64,000 bases of DNA, taken from the NCBI RefSeq assembly GCF_000231115.1, contig NW_006889847.1, positions 8,117 through 72,116 of the forward strand, written 5' to 3'. The notes below the pieces were generated by a model, which was not told the origin of the DNA, did not search any database, and saw only the letters and a list, made by a program, of their open reading frames with translations. A program made the translations under genes and the position numbers. Below, piece after piece: positions 46,909 to 57,327 of this stretch; positions within the stretch are counted from its first letter, which is position 1, and every line of letters starts with the position of its first letter. This stretch comes from Vittaforma corneae ATCC 50505 (lineage: Eukaryota > Microsporidia > Nosematidae).

Positions 46909-48482
46909 ATGAATGAGATGGCTCCTCAGATCACCAGCATCCTGCAGCGCAAGTTTTATGGGCTTAATCCACTGCCGTTTCCATCCTATGTTCTCTCGTT
47001 GATGTTTATATCCAAGATACAACCAGATCTTGGAACTCTTCCATTGATACTATTCGTCACTGCAAAACTTGTGTTAATATCGCGGATGGAAAGGCGCGCC
47101 ACCAAGAGCATTATGCGTTTATCTGTTTTTGCCATCTTTTCATTACTTTCATATTTCAAAAATACAAGTGCCCATTCCTACTTTGCAGAAATCTTTGCAT
47201 TTTTATCCTTGACATTCTTTGTGGAGGGGAAATATGTCTGGGCATCAGCGATGCTTTGTTTTTTGACCGCTACTGATCCTCTTTCTCTTCCTGTAATGTC
47301 TACTTAGTGATATTTTCTAGTAGAAAAATTTATCAAAAACTGATTAATCCAAAAAATAGTGTACTGAAAACACTTCTTGGTGGACTAAAGCCGACAGCAT
47401 TATTTATATTACTTCCAATAATCTTCCTTGCAGCATTTATCAGCTTTGATCTGCATGTTAGAAATACCCATAGCCAAGAAAGCTTGGGATTTTCATTGCC
47501 GTTCCAGTCATCACTCAAGAACTTTGACATTACCCAAGGATTTATAAACTCCCATAGCCCAAATAACAGCCTAGAAACAGATTTGTATGTCATGGATAGG
47601 TCAATAATTTCAGTTATGAGCAAGAAGCACAATGCTTTTTTTTCAATTGGTGAAAGTGTTGAGGGTTCAAAAAAGTTTACGAGATTTTGTGAGATTCATA
47701 AAATACATGGCCAGGACTTTGATGATGAGGAGCCTAGGTTTATAAAGGATGGGGATTATGTTAAATTTAAGCATATCGAAGAGGACAAATTTGTAGGAAT
47801 GAAAAGAAACGACTCTGATCAGAAGTTTGTTGAGCTTTCTGCTGGAACTTTTGAGAGTGACGAGGACCTTTGGCAGATTGTAACTGATGGATATTTAAAA
47901 ACACGGTTTTCCGAAGTTGAATTCAAAAATGTCAACAGTGGTGACCAGCTGTGTGCAAAAATGGTAAAAGATCAGCCGAGTTTGAACGCATCATTTTACT
48001 CTGATGTAAAATCAAGAGTATTTTATATAGCGGACAATGTAAACCACGACTATTTCAAAGCTAACTTTCATGATTACAGGACTAGAATCACAACAAATGA
48101 ATATCCTACGCATTCCTTTTTCAAAAAGTTGCAAGAGTATCTGAGCACAGTCAATCTGAAATTCAACAGTGTGGCAGAAAATGCTTCAGGCCTTAAAAAG
48201 TCCTGGTGTATGATGCCAGGCTTACTTTCTATATTCATTCTACTGATAAATGGCATAGCTGCCAGGAGATGGAAATCAAAGATTAGCATCAAAGAAAGCA
48301 CTGTTGTTTTTACAGCAACATACACAATGGCGTGTCTATTTTCCCCAGTGATAGGAGTTAGGGCATACATTATTGCGTCATTTGGTTCACTGTCTCTTTA
48401 CAGCATCATTTCAGATCTTGCCGACATGAAAAAAGGTAAGGTTGTTTTTGCAAGTGGATTTGAGAAAGATAAAAATGAATAA
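46909..48482 (+). CDS. Protein O-mannosyltransferase-like membrane protein with MIR domain, frame broken once and lacking the canonical catalytic N-terminus
   Basis: First frame 46909-47307 (132 residues, several hydrophobic segments); second 47307-48482 (391 residues), shifted by -1 at about 47300. The second part has a membrane helix (ALFILLPIIFLAAFISFDLH) then FSLPFQSSL, the PMT 'MSPxFQxSL' junction, and a MIR-type beta-trefoil (IKDGDYVKFKHIEEDKFVG, DLWQIVTDG, TRFSEVEFKNVNSGDQLCAK). C-terminal membrane helices follow. PMTs O-mannosylate proteins in the ER lumen. The first lumenal loop with the catalytic acidic pair and the HPPxAK motif is absent. About 520 residues joined against about 750 in true PMTs, so activity is doubtful. 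Confidence 0.65.
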
Positions 48483-48679
48483 ACACGTCCTTATTACAAG
48501 CTTCGACTTAATTCATTTATCTTAAATCGATCATTTCTTTTATGATGCGCTTGTTCATAACTGCCATCTTGCTGCGAGCAGGCTGCCTGCATATTGGCTC
48601 TCCTCAGTCAATAATGCCAATGATGTCCTCCCACATCCGCACAAACTGAAATAAACTGTGCATAATAATGTTTATTAAT

Positions 48680-50422
48680 CTATACCCGCTCAACAACCTC
48701 AATGCACTCCTTGTCGAGTCTAAACTTGGTTGGAAACTCGTTTGCAATATCCCTGTCGTGGCATATCACAAAGAATGTCTTCTCCGCATACCGGGGGCTT
48801 CGGATATACTCCAGCAAAAATCTGCTGTGGTTTGCATCGAGGTTGTTTGTGGGCTCGTCAAAGAGATATATCTCGCTGTCTCTCAGAAACGCCCTTGTGT
48901 AGAATATCTTCTGCTTCAGCCCTCCATTTATGCTCTTGCCCCCCTCGCCAACTCCGGTATTGTATCCGCTGGGAAACGACATGATGGCGTCGTGTATCCC
49001 CATGCTCTTGCACTCCTCGATGATTTCCTTGAACGACTTGCTGTTGCCGTATGCCAGGTTGTAGTAGATGCTTTCGTCAAACAGCCTGGTGTCCTGCGGG
49101 ACATATGTTATGAGTCGTCTATAGTCGGATATGCACAGTCTTGACAGCTCAATGCCGTCGAACAGGATGGTGCCTCTGTACTTGTCGAAGCCGAGAAGCA
49201 GCTTGAAGATGGAGCTTTTCCCCGTGCCATTCTTGCCGAACAGAACCACCTTGCTTCCCCTGCTGATGACGAAGCTGACGTTATTGAAGACAAGCTTGTC
49301 CTTGCATGTGTAGCTCAGGTCCTTGACCTCGATGCTTTCTGAGAACGAGCTGATCCTGATTTTTTCATTCTTCAACTCTCGGATATAGTCTAAATAAATC
49401 ATCAATTTTTGTGAAAGAACAACGGATTCAGCTAGATCTCTGTAAAACTTCATGGCTGATATGAAGCAATTGGGAATGTAAACAAGAACTCTGTTAAAGT
49501 TACTAATTTCACCACAGTTGTCTTTTAAATTCATCTCAAATTCTGAATTTTCATTTTTATTTGCAATATACAAAATCGTTATACTTGACACTACAACATC
49601 GCAAAGCAAGTTGAAGACGAAGTCGTTGGAGAACAACAATACTTTACCCTTTATTGTTAGATTTTCCCATCTGTTAAGTGTTCGACTGTATCTGGACATC
49701 ATTTTTTTTTCTTCGCCACTCATTTTAACCACAGGAAATAGATCCATGGTCTCGATATATTGTTTTTCCTTTTCACTGTTGACATCACTCGCTTCGTTAT
49801 TGATATAGAAAACCTTTTGAAGATGGTAAAGCTTGAGGAATGCAATAATAACCATGAAGCATATGAATGATAACGAATTCTTCTTGTATGGTGAAATATC
49901 TTTTACGAAAATAAAATAAAAATCGCTACAAAGCTGAACAAAACAATTAGACATGTTCACAAAAAGAAGCCTTACTATTTTTGCAATGGCCTTACTACTT
50001 TCAGTTATTACATATTCACAATAAGACGGCACAACATCAAACACTGTCGGGTCTTCTGTAAATATCATCTGTGTGAGAATGTACTGAGCAATAATTCCGC
50101 CAATCGGTGTTATAAGCACTTCGAAAGTCATTTTAGAAACAAAATCAATAGACCACCACCAAAGCTTCAGCATCATAAAAACAATCATTTCGCCAGGAAC
50201 AATGCTTGGTCTTTCAAACCCATTCTCCTTGATGGGTGGCCTTTTTTCCAGCATGTCTCTGAAGCCCTTTTCATAGAAATCCATCCATCCTCTCATAGAA
50301 ATCAGAGCGAAAATCAGGGCTATATAAATGTTTGGATGCCTAGTCCGTTTTGAAAAGAAGTTATATGACATTTTCAAGGAATTGAAAAACTCTGCTCGTG
50401 ACATGGCTCCTTTAGCAGGCAT
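48680..50422 (-). CDS. Half-size ABC transporter, Atm1/ABCB-like (copy 1)
   Basis: 580 residues from the ATG at 50422 (context CCCCATCCCC). An N-terminal half with about five membrane segments (e.g. NIYIALIFALISMRGW, SLSFICFMVIIAFLKLYH) and a C-terminal nucleotide-binding domain: Walker A LFGKNGTGKSS, Q-loop YVPQDTRLF, signature VGEGGKSINGGLKQ, Walker B EIYLFDEPTNNLD, H-loop ICHDRD. VGxGGxxxxGGxKQ and the half-size layout recall Atm1-type exporters, of which microsporidia keep several. The LSGGQ core is replaced by INGGL. Most of the domain (48729-49360) is GC-rich and identical to copy 2 at 55639-56270, which points to recent gene conversion or duplication. Confidence 0.88.
   Translation of the reverse strand: MPAKGAMSRAEFFNSLKMSYNFFSKRTRHPNIYIALIFALISMRGWMDFYEKGFRDMLEKRPPIKENGFERPSIVPGEMIVFMMLKLWWWSIDFVSKMTFEVLITPIGGIIAQYILTQMIFTEDPTVFDVVPSYCEYVITESSKAIAKIVRLLFVNMSNCFVQLCSDFYFIFVKDISPYKKNSLSFICFMVIIAFLKLYHLQKVFYINNEASDVNSEKEKQYIETMDLFPVVKMSGEEKKMMSRYSRTLNRWENLTIKGKVLLFSNDFVFNLLCDVVVSSITILYIANKNENSEFEMNLKDNCGEISNFNRVLVYIPNCFISAMKFYRDLAESVVLSQKLMIYLDYIRELKNEKIRISSFSESIEVKDLSYTCKDKLVFNNVSFVISRGSKVVLFGKNGTGKSSIFKLLLGFDKYRGTILFDGIELSRLCISDYRRLITYVPQDTRLFDESIYYNLAYGNSKSFKEIIEECKSMGIHDAIMSFPSGYNTGVGEGGKSINGGLKQKIFYTRAFLRDSEIYLFDEPTNNLDANHSRFLLEYIRSPRYAEKTFFVICHDRDIANEFPTKFRLDKECIEVVERV
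48729..49360 (-). repeat. 632-bp inverted repeat, left arm
   Basis: Base-for-base reverse complement of 55639-56270 in every line compared. It encodes the nucleotide-binding domain of the copy 1 ABC transporter. Identity stops sharply at TGATCCTGAT (49360); the flanks and the membrane domains are unrelated at the DNA level. GC is visibly higher than in the surroundings. Confidence 0.95.
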
Positions 50423-51105
50423 GGGGATGGGGATTGCTGTTGGAATTTTGAATAAAGGAGAATAAAGAAAAAGAAAAATTTTCAGAAAAATTTCCAAAGC
50501 TCTTGTCCAAGTCCATAGACATTTAATAGCGTTCGATATTTTTGCATATGTGCAACGCTTTTTAATTGTCTCTGGATGGCGCGGTTTGTCTTTTATTTTC
50601 TTATTAATTTTTCATGGTACGTCTAAATGTAGCACACAGCCTATATCAATAACTTGACCACAGCGTCCTATTATTGGCTATGCAGCATCCAAACATTACA
50701 AATAAATATAGTTGCAGTTTTCTGCTGCAGCTATATGAATTTGAGATGTTGATATAAATTCGTATCCTTAGTTTTTGAAGTAGATATAGAAGATAGAATG
50801 TTAAACTATAGAATGAGTCGTCTATAAGCTTCCTCAACATAAATTACTACTCCTAGACTGCCAGTTGGTCTTGCATTTAATTTCAATATTGTCATCTGTA
50901 AATAGTTCGCAAATTAAAATTTACTTTAAAATGCATCAGTGTTAATTCCTGTCACTAAAGGCTTAGCTTTTAAATAGCCTCTATTCCCAAGATAAACTGT
51001 GAATAACCAGCATTAATCCACAAAGTTAGATTCTTGAATGCTTGTATTAACTTTATATTTTTCTGACTCATTGTTTATAAAATTATTTTGTTTTTATTCT
51101 CCTAA
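50423..51105. other. Divergent intergenic region ABC copy 1/flippase
   Basis: 680 bp of AT-rich DNA. Near the ABC gene, on the reverse strand, GAAATTTTTCTG and AAAATTTTTC precede its CCCC-rich start. No gene or RNA is recognised in the remainder. Confidence 0.5.
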
Positions 51106-54100
51106 ATGAATCTAGCCGATCCAGCCACAAGCCAGAACAATACACCAGATACAATTCTAGGCAACAAGGTGCCACCGAATATTGGATTTCCAAACAAGAT
51201 TGTAACCAGCAAATACACTGTCTACTCATTTCTCCCGGTAAATTTCATACATCAATTATCAAAAGGCTCAACATTTTTCTTTTTTATAACATTGATTCTA
51301 ATGTGCATCCCAAAGATAAGTCCGTTCGAACCTTACACATACATTCTGGCCTTCTGTATCATTGTGGGTGTTTCTATGATTAAAGACGCCATGGAGGATT
51401 ACAAAAGACACAAAGACGACGATGTTATTAATAAAACAATGGTAAAAATTGTAAAAATGGTTGAACGTGGAAATCAAAAGAAAGCATTTGAAATCTCTGA
51501 AAAATACTGCATGGAACTAAATCGGGGAGACTACATTCTTGCTGAAAAAGACATGGAAATTCAAGCAGATGTCGTTCTTTTGAGAAGTAAGAAACATCAT
51601 AAAAACCGACTGGGATGTGCAAACCATTGCTACATCGAAACATCCAATATTGATGGGGAATCAAATCTGAAGAAGAAAAGTGCTATTACATCTCCTCTTT
51701 GTGGGAGCTTGTCCATAGACGCTTCTGACAAATCTCTTGAGCTTTGTGGATGTTGCGAATATTTTTTCAGAAATATTAACTCTTTCGAATTGAAGGATAC
51801 TGGCGACTCATTTAATGAATTTGAATGCGACTTTAATATTGAAGGCAAGCTATTGATTGCAAACATTAAAAACGTGCTTCTAAGAGGATCGATTTTGAAA
51901 AATACTGAAAATGCACTTTGCCTTGTTGTGGGCGTTGGCAGTGATACAAAACAGTCAAAGAGTATGTACAAATCAAAGAAGTCAAAAACCTTGTTTGACC
52001 AACGGATGAATCTTATTCTTATTGCAGTCCTGATGCTGTATGCCTTCATGTTGGTCATTACAAGCATTGTTGGATCTTTGTTTCTTATTTTCAACAAGGA
52101 GAATGTCTACTTGAATATTTCTAATATAGGGCCTTCAATCATACAGCTAATCTTTTCTAACTATGTGCTTTATACGTATCTAATACCGTTGAGCCTCTAT
52201 GTAATTTTGGAAGTGGCTAGATTCGTCCAAACATTATACATTTCACATGACAAAAGCATGATGGCGGGTGGAAAAGAATCTAAATGCAGAAACTCCAATG
52301 CAATTGAAGATCTGGGTGTGATAGACTATATTCTAACCGACAAAACAGGAACAATAACTAAAAACTCAATGACACTGAAGTATATTCATGAGAAAAACAA
52401 AGAGAATCTGTCGACGCCCAACGATCTATGCAGGAGTCTTTCAGTAATTCTGACTGATAATACAGGATGTGTCGATATGAAAGTCTTGGAAAAGCTTTTG
52501 TCGGAAGACTCTCCAAAAAGAGACAAGCTTCTTATGATTTTGAACATGCTAGTATGCAATTCGGTTGAAATTCTAAATGGGAGGGCAGAGGGCATTAGCC
52601 AAGAAGAGCTTTGTTTTTTAGAGTCCGTTGGCCAGCATGGCCTTTATTTATGCGAGAGGGATGAAAGCTTTGTCGTTGTCAAAATATTAGATAAAAAGAT
52701 CAATATTAATATTGTTGGAACACTTGATTTTACATCCCGAAGACAGAGAATGTGTGTGATCATAGAAATATTAGGACGATTCTTTCTTCTGGAAAAAGGG
52801 TCTGATTCGATGCTGTTAGAGAAAGCCAGAGACTCAAGCATACTCCAAATTATCAACTCATCGACCGATTACAGGTGTTTGGTTATGAAATATAAGGAAA
52901 TGTCTCCGGAGGCTGCAGAGGAGTTTCAAGAGCTTTCAAAAATAGAGCTAGAAAATGAAGATGCTAAAGACGACGAGAGAACTGACGATGCAGAAAATGA
53001 CGTGCATTTGGCAAACAACTTGTTACAAAGAAAGCAACAGTTAGAGGAAGAGAACTTTGAAAGGCTTGAAAAGAACACCATATACCTTGGTTCAACATTT
53101 ATCGAAGACAAGTTGCAAGATGAAGTGCAGGAAACAGTGCGTATATTAAAAGAAGCTGGCATTAAGATATGGATGATTACAGGAGACAAAAAGGAGACTG
53201 CCATCGCTTGTGCAAAAAACTCATATATTATTGAAAACAATGATTTTGTAGCTTTTGATGGCAAACGAGTATTGGATTTGATGGAAAGCTGTGTTGGAAA
53301 TGAAAGGCTAAGCCAAAATGGCTCTTCCGTTCAAGGCATGCAAGGACGTGAAAAGTGATTATTCGCACGGCCAGCAGGTCAATGAGCTTAGTATTTTCAA
53401 CAAGCCAAGTGTTGTTATTTACAGGGCTACGCCCTCACAAAAGGGCAGAATAGCAGCTTTTCTGGTAAAATCTGGCAGAAGTACCCTAAGTATCGGCGAC
53501 GGAAACAACGATGTAGCCATGCTTAAGGATTCACATGTGGGTGTTGGGATTATGGGAAAGGAAGGCACACAAGCAGCTTTATCTGCTGATTTTGCAATTC
53601 CACAGTTTAGAAATCTTAAAAACCTTATACTTATTCATGGAAGATACAGCTTTCTTAGATACACTAAGATTGCACTCAACTCGTATTACAAAAACATCGT
53701 TTTTATCGTTGCGCAGTTCATGTACAATCTCTACTCAGGCGCCTCTGCATCGCCCCTCTATAACTCATTTACCCTCAACTACTATAATCTATTCTTTACT
53801 TCGATGATCCCCTTTTCAGTCGTTCTTTTTGATCGTGATGTAACTCCCTCGTTTGCACTTAACCAGCCTTCTAGCTATAGACACATTAGGAATCACTTTG
53901 ACAAGATTTTCATTGTTCTAAATATATTTTTTGCAGTTTTTGAAGCGCTTGTCGTCTTTTTTGGCATCAGGCTGCTCACCCTGAATGACATAACAAACGG
54001 GTCGGGAATTTTAGGTGCATATGCAAGTATCAGCACAATATTCTCAATTATAGTTATCTACACGGTTGTTTTGAGACAAATCCGACAGATTTCTTACAGG

Positions 54101-54328
54101 GTATTCTTCACTGATATTGCCATTGCGCTGACTATCATTCTAAACATTGTTTCAATATTTGTAATCCAGGAACTTTACAATAGAAGCAACTATACGATAT
54201 ACTATCTACTGTCTATGCCATACTTTTATTTTATCTGCATATGCCTTTGCACACTGATTTATTCTGCCGACACAGTTTTTGAAAACGTTTGCTTGTATTT
54301 AGAAGATAGGCTAAAAATGAAAAATTAA
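51106..54328 (+). CDS. P4-type ATPase (phospholipid flippase), frame broken once
   Basis: Moves aminophospholipids to the cytosolic leaflet with a CDC50 partner. First frame 51106-53358: FPNKIVTSKYTVYSFLPVNF (P4 entry motif), YIETSNIDGESNLKK (P4 actuator loop, DGES), phosphorylation site LTDKTGTITKN with Asp near residue 412, TGDKKETAIACA. Second frame 53318-54328: VVIYRATPSQKGRIAAFL, LSIGDGNNDVAMLKDSHVGV and six C-terminal membrane helices. DGES with Gly-rich GDGNND (usual GDGAND) is P4-like. The frames differ by +1 at about 53315-53358. Joined length about 1,070 residues, shorter than yeast Drs2. The CDC50-family gene at 24.8 kb is the likely beta subunit. It lies between the two inverted ABC genes. 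Confidence 0.88.
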
Positions 54329-54608
54329 ATTGATATTAGAACCTCTGTGCCTTACTCTTTGGCCTACCGATGTAAGTTATTTAATGGCATGTGGCAATCT
54401 TTGCTACCTTTGCAGCTATTTTTAATAAACGATCTCCTATTAAAAATTTTCATGCTTGGCATTTGGGGTAATTAAAAGTGAGATACAAATGCGGACACGA
54501 AACTCCATTTACAGCCGCATGGCTATATCCAGTAATGGGCATGAAAGTCTGATATTTTACATTTTAAAGGGGCTGTTTAAAATATTTTCCCCCTCTTTGC
54601 CAAGAACA

Positions 54609-56270
54609 ATGAACGATATCGGCAAAGCAAAGACACCAACAAAATGGGAGATCACCAAGCTTTCTCTCAAGTATTTTGGCATTCTGAGCAAAAGAAAACA
54701 TCAAGTCATCTGCACAATTATTTTCATTACTGTTTTCAAGAACTATCTAAAGTATGAGGCCGACTGTACAAAGTTTCTCTTAAAAAACAGCTCATCGGTG
54801 GGAGAGATGAAAATAGCGTTCTATAAAGATATCCCTTTACAATTCTCTGTGGTCTGCAAGTAATTTTCTGACCGACTATCTTTTCGAAAAGCAACTTACC
54901 CAATTTGGTGGTTATATTGCAGTCAAAGTTTTAGAAAAGTTTTTGTTTTCAAGCTCAAAGCTGGCTTTTGAAACACCAGGAAGCCATCTTGAATACTACA
55001 TGTCAGAGGGCGGCAAAGCACTTGCCAAAATAAGCAAATTCATTGTTTTCAGCTTTCTTTCAAAAGTCAGCCACTTTATTTTTGATTTCTTTACAATTAT
55101 ACATCTTGATGATTCAAAAAACAAAAATATTACTGTGATCTTTATGATCTCTCTGATACTGTTAGGAGCAATCAAACTTTGGAAGATGCCAAAAATCATT
55201 TATTTTAACAAGATGAACATCGACATTGCCTATGAAAAGGAAAAATGCATAAACGAGACGCTCGAAAACCTTGCGATAGTCAAAGCATATGGAACTAAGA
55301 AGCATACGGTTTCAAAGTATGCTAGAAAAGCTTTTATGTGGGAATCTGCAAACGTTTCATACAAATTTTGGAATCTCTCCACTGATATGATATTCAACTG
55401 TATTAGCACAGCTGCTAGACCTGGAATAGGTCTTCTTTATATTCTTTGGTGTAGTCCTAGCAATGGAAAAATGCACGTTCAAAACAACGATGTTTTAAAT
55501 CATATGGATAAGATCACTGAAATGTTGAAGACAATTGTTTCATTAGTCAGTATCCAGACTGAGTTACTTCAAACGTACATTTTAACCGAAAATGTTATTG
55601 AGTATTTGAGGTTGGCAAATGAAGAAGTTAATAGAGAGATCAGGATCAGCTCGTTCTCAGAAAGCATCGAGGTCAAGGACCTGAGCTACACATGCAAGGA
55701 CAAGCTTGTCTTCAATAACGTCAGCTTCGTCATCAGCAGGGGAAGCAAGGTGGTTCTGTTCGGCAAGAATGGCACGGGGAAAAGCTCCATCTTCAAGCTG
55801 CTTCTCGGCTTCGACAAGTACAGAGGCACCATCCTGTTCGACGGCATTGAGCTGTCAAGACTGTGCATATCCGACTATAGACGACTCATAACATATGTCC
55901 CGCAGGACACCAGGCTGTTTGACGAAAGCATCTACTACAACCTGGCATACGGCAACAGCAAGTCGTTCAAGGAAATCATCGAGGAGTGCAAGAGCATGGG
56001 GATACACGACGCCATCATGTCGTTTCCCAGCGGATACAATACCGGAGTTGGCGAGGGGGGCAAGAGCATAAATGGAGGGCTGAAGCAGAAGATATTCTAC
56101 ACAAGGGCGTTTCTGAGAGACAGCGAGATATATCTCTTTGACGAGCCCACAAACAACCTCGATGCAAACCACAGCAGATTTTTGCTGGAGTATATCCGAA
56201 GCCCCCGGTATGCGGAGAAGACATTCTTTGTGATATGCCACGACAGGGATATTGCAAACGAGTTTCCAAC
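54609..56270 (+). CDS. Half-size ABC transporter, Atm1/ABCB-like (copy 2), frame broken and cut by an assembly gap
   Basis: Starts at the ATG at 54609 (a longer open frame begins at 54456) and is open to 54863, then continues in the +1 frame (open before 54943) to the N run at 56271. The membrane part (SHLEYYMSEGGKALAKISKF, YLKYEADCTKFLL) is only distantly similar to copy 1. From 55639 the nucleotide-binding domain is identical in DNA to copy 1 (Walker A GKNGTGKSS, DEPTNNLD, ICHDRD). By comparison with copy 1 only about 16 residues and the stop are missing. TATTTTCCCCC lies upstream of the start. The frame change at 54840-54863 could be an indel error. Confidence 0.82.
55639..56270 (+). repeat. 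632-bp inverted repeat, right arm
   Basis: Reverse complement of 48729-49360 without a single difference seen over ten 60-base lines compared. Ends at the N run, so the true right boundary is unknown. Two 60-base lines inside it count 48% and 53% G+C, against 37% in one line (55381-55440) just outside. Confidence 0.95.
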
Positions 56271-56290
56271 NNNNNNNNNNNNNNNNNNNN
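56271..56290. other. Assembly gap (20 N)
   Basis: A run of 20 N directly at the end of the 632-bp repeat arm. The true distance between the ABC gene and the coiled-coil gene is unknown. The gap position is what an assembler would produce when a repeat cannot be bridged. Confidence 0.98.
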
Positions 56291-56292
56291 GT

Positions 56293-56949
56293 TCATAAAT
56301 TCTTGCGTAATTTCTCGTCGGTTTCTTTAACTGATTTTTTGGCATATTCACTTGTTTTCATAATATCACCTAGCTTTGATTTCTGCTTCTTGCTTTCTCG
56401 TGACTGAACCTCAGTCTCCTTGTTGATCCTTTTAACGCTTTTGTAGATCTTTTGAAGCTCCTTATTGGTCTTCGCTTCTGCCTCAGTTTTTGCATTCAAA
56501 TTTCCCAGTTCTTTGTTTTCTGACATAGCCTCATTTTCCAATTGTTCAGATGACTTGTTTTTCATTTGTTCAATTTCGGCTGCTGCCTGTGCATCTTTTG
56601 CAGCCCACTTTCCATATTTTGCTTTAGCAGGTGCAAGAATATCAAATGCGTTTCTTTCCTTCTCCAGTGTTATGGCTGTATCCTTGGCCTTTTCTGCCTC
56701 TTCATGAACCTTGAATGCACCCTGCCGTCCATGCTCCAATGATTCATTCTGCTTTCTTACCTCTTCTGTTGTCATTTTTTGCTTTTGTTCCGCCTCTTCC
56801 AGCTTTTTTCTTGCCTTGCGTGCTCTATTGTAGCTTCCCTTTTCAATCTTTGTAGCTTTTTTAGCAGCCTCTTCAGACAGTTCCTGCTCAAGAGATGTTT
56901 TTTTTTGTTTCTGAGCTTGCTGTAAATCGTAGGGATCCTTCATTGTCAT
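56293..56949 (-). CDS. Coiled-coil protein resembling a Qbc-SNARE (SNAP-25/Sec9)
   Basis: 218 residues from the ATG at 56949, very rich in Lys, Glu, Ala and Gln. Two separate heptad regions fit SNARE motifs. The first, with VRKQNESLEHGRQGAFKVHE, aligns with LDEQGEQLDRVEEGM of SNAP-25. The second, with VKRINKETEVQSRESKKQ, aligns with the NEIDTQNRQIDRI region, each with Gln at the zero layer. No membrane anchor, as expected for a Qbc-SNARE. The N-terminus has DPY, like the NPY/NPF motifs of fungal Sec9. The composition is also compatible with an unrelated coiled-coil protein, so the assignment is tentative. Confidence 0.55.
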   Translation of the reverse strand: MTMKDPYDLQQAQKQKKTSLEQELSEEAAKKATKIEKGSYNRARKARKKLEEAEQKQKMTTEEVRKQNESLEHGRQGAFKVHEEAEKAKDTAITLEKERNAFDILAPAKAKYGKWAAKDAQAAAEIEQMKNKSSEQLENEAMSENKELGNLNAKTEAEAKTNKELQKIYKSVKRINKETEVQSRESKKQKSKLGDIMKTSEYAKKSVKETDEKLRKNL

Positions 56950-57132
56950 GCTTGTCAAGCTATTTCTTAAGCCATTCACTGTTTTAAAACGAATGTATCA
57001 GAAATTATTTTAATGCCCAAGACTTCTAAGTAGATAATTTTGCATGAGGCACTTATGAATAATGGCGTGAAAACATAAAATACAAATGATCGAACCATAA
57101 TCTACAACTCTGTACAACAATGAACGAGATTT

Positions 57133-57327
57133 TTATTTGTTGCTTTTTTGCATGCTTTTCAGATTGTCAATTTTTGCAATTTGCTCCCTAAGTTTTTTAA
57201 CATAGTTGGAGTTATCTTTGGACATGATAGATACCTCATTTTGAAATACTGTTTCAAAGCTTCCGTCCATTTCTTCCTCTGACTCTTGCTCAAGATTCAG
57301 GAAAAATTTGTTGCTAATCTCTACCAT
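57133..57327 (-). CDS. Small acidic/coiled-coil protein, 64 residues
   Basis: Starts MVEISNKFFLNLEQESEEEM and ends with a Lys-rich helix (YVKKLREQIAKIDNLKSMQK). CCCCCTCATG marks the start, which favours a real gene. No membrane segment or known motif; the second half has heptad spacing. It lies between two coding genes on the same strand as the SNARE-like gene. Function unknown. Confidence 0.5.
   Translation of the reverse strand: MVEISNKFFLNLEQESEEEMDGSFETVFQNEVSIMSKDNSNYVKKLREQIAKIDNLKSMQKSNK

Noticed and set aside
48680..56270. Transposon interpretation of the 632-bp inverted repeats
   Set aside because: The arms are coding ATPase domains inside two ABC genes, with no transposase or target-site duplication between them.
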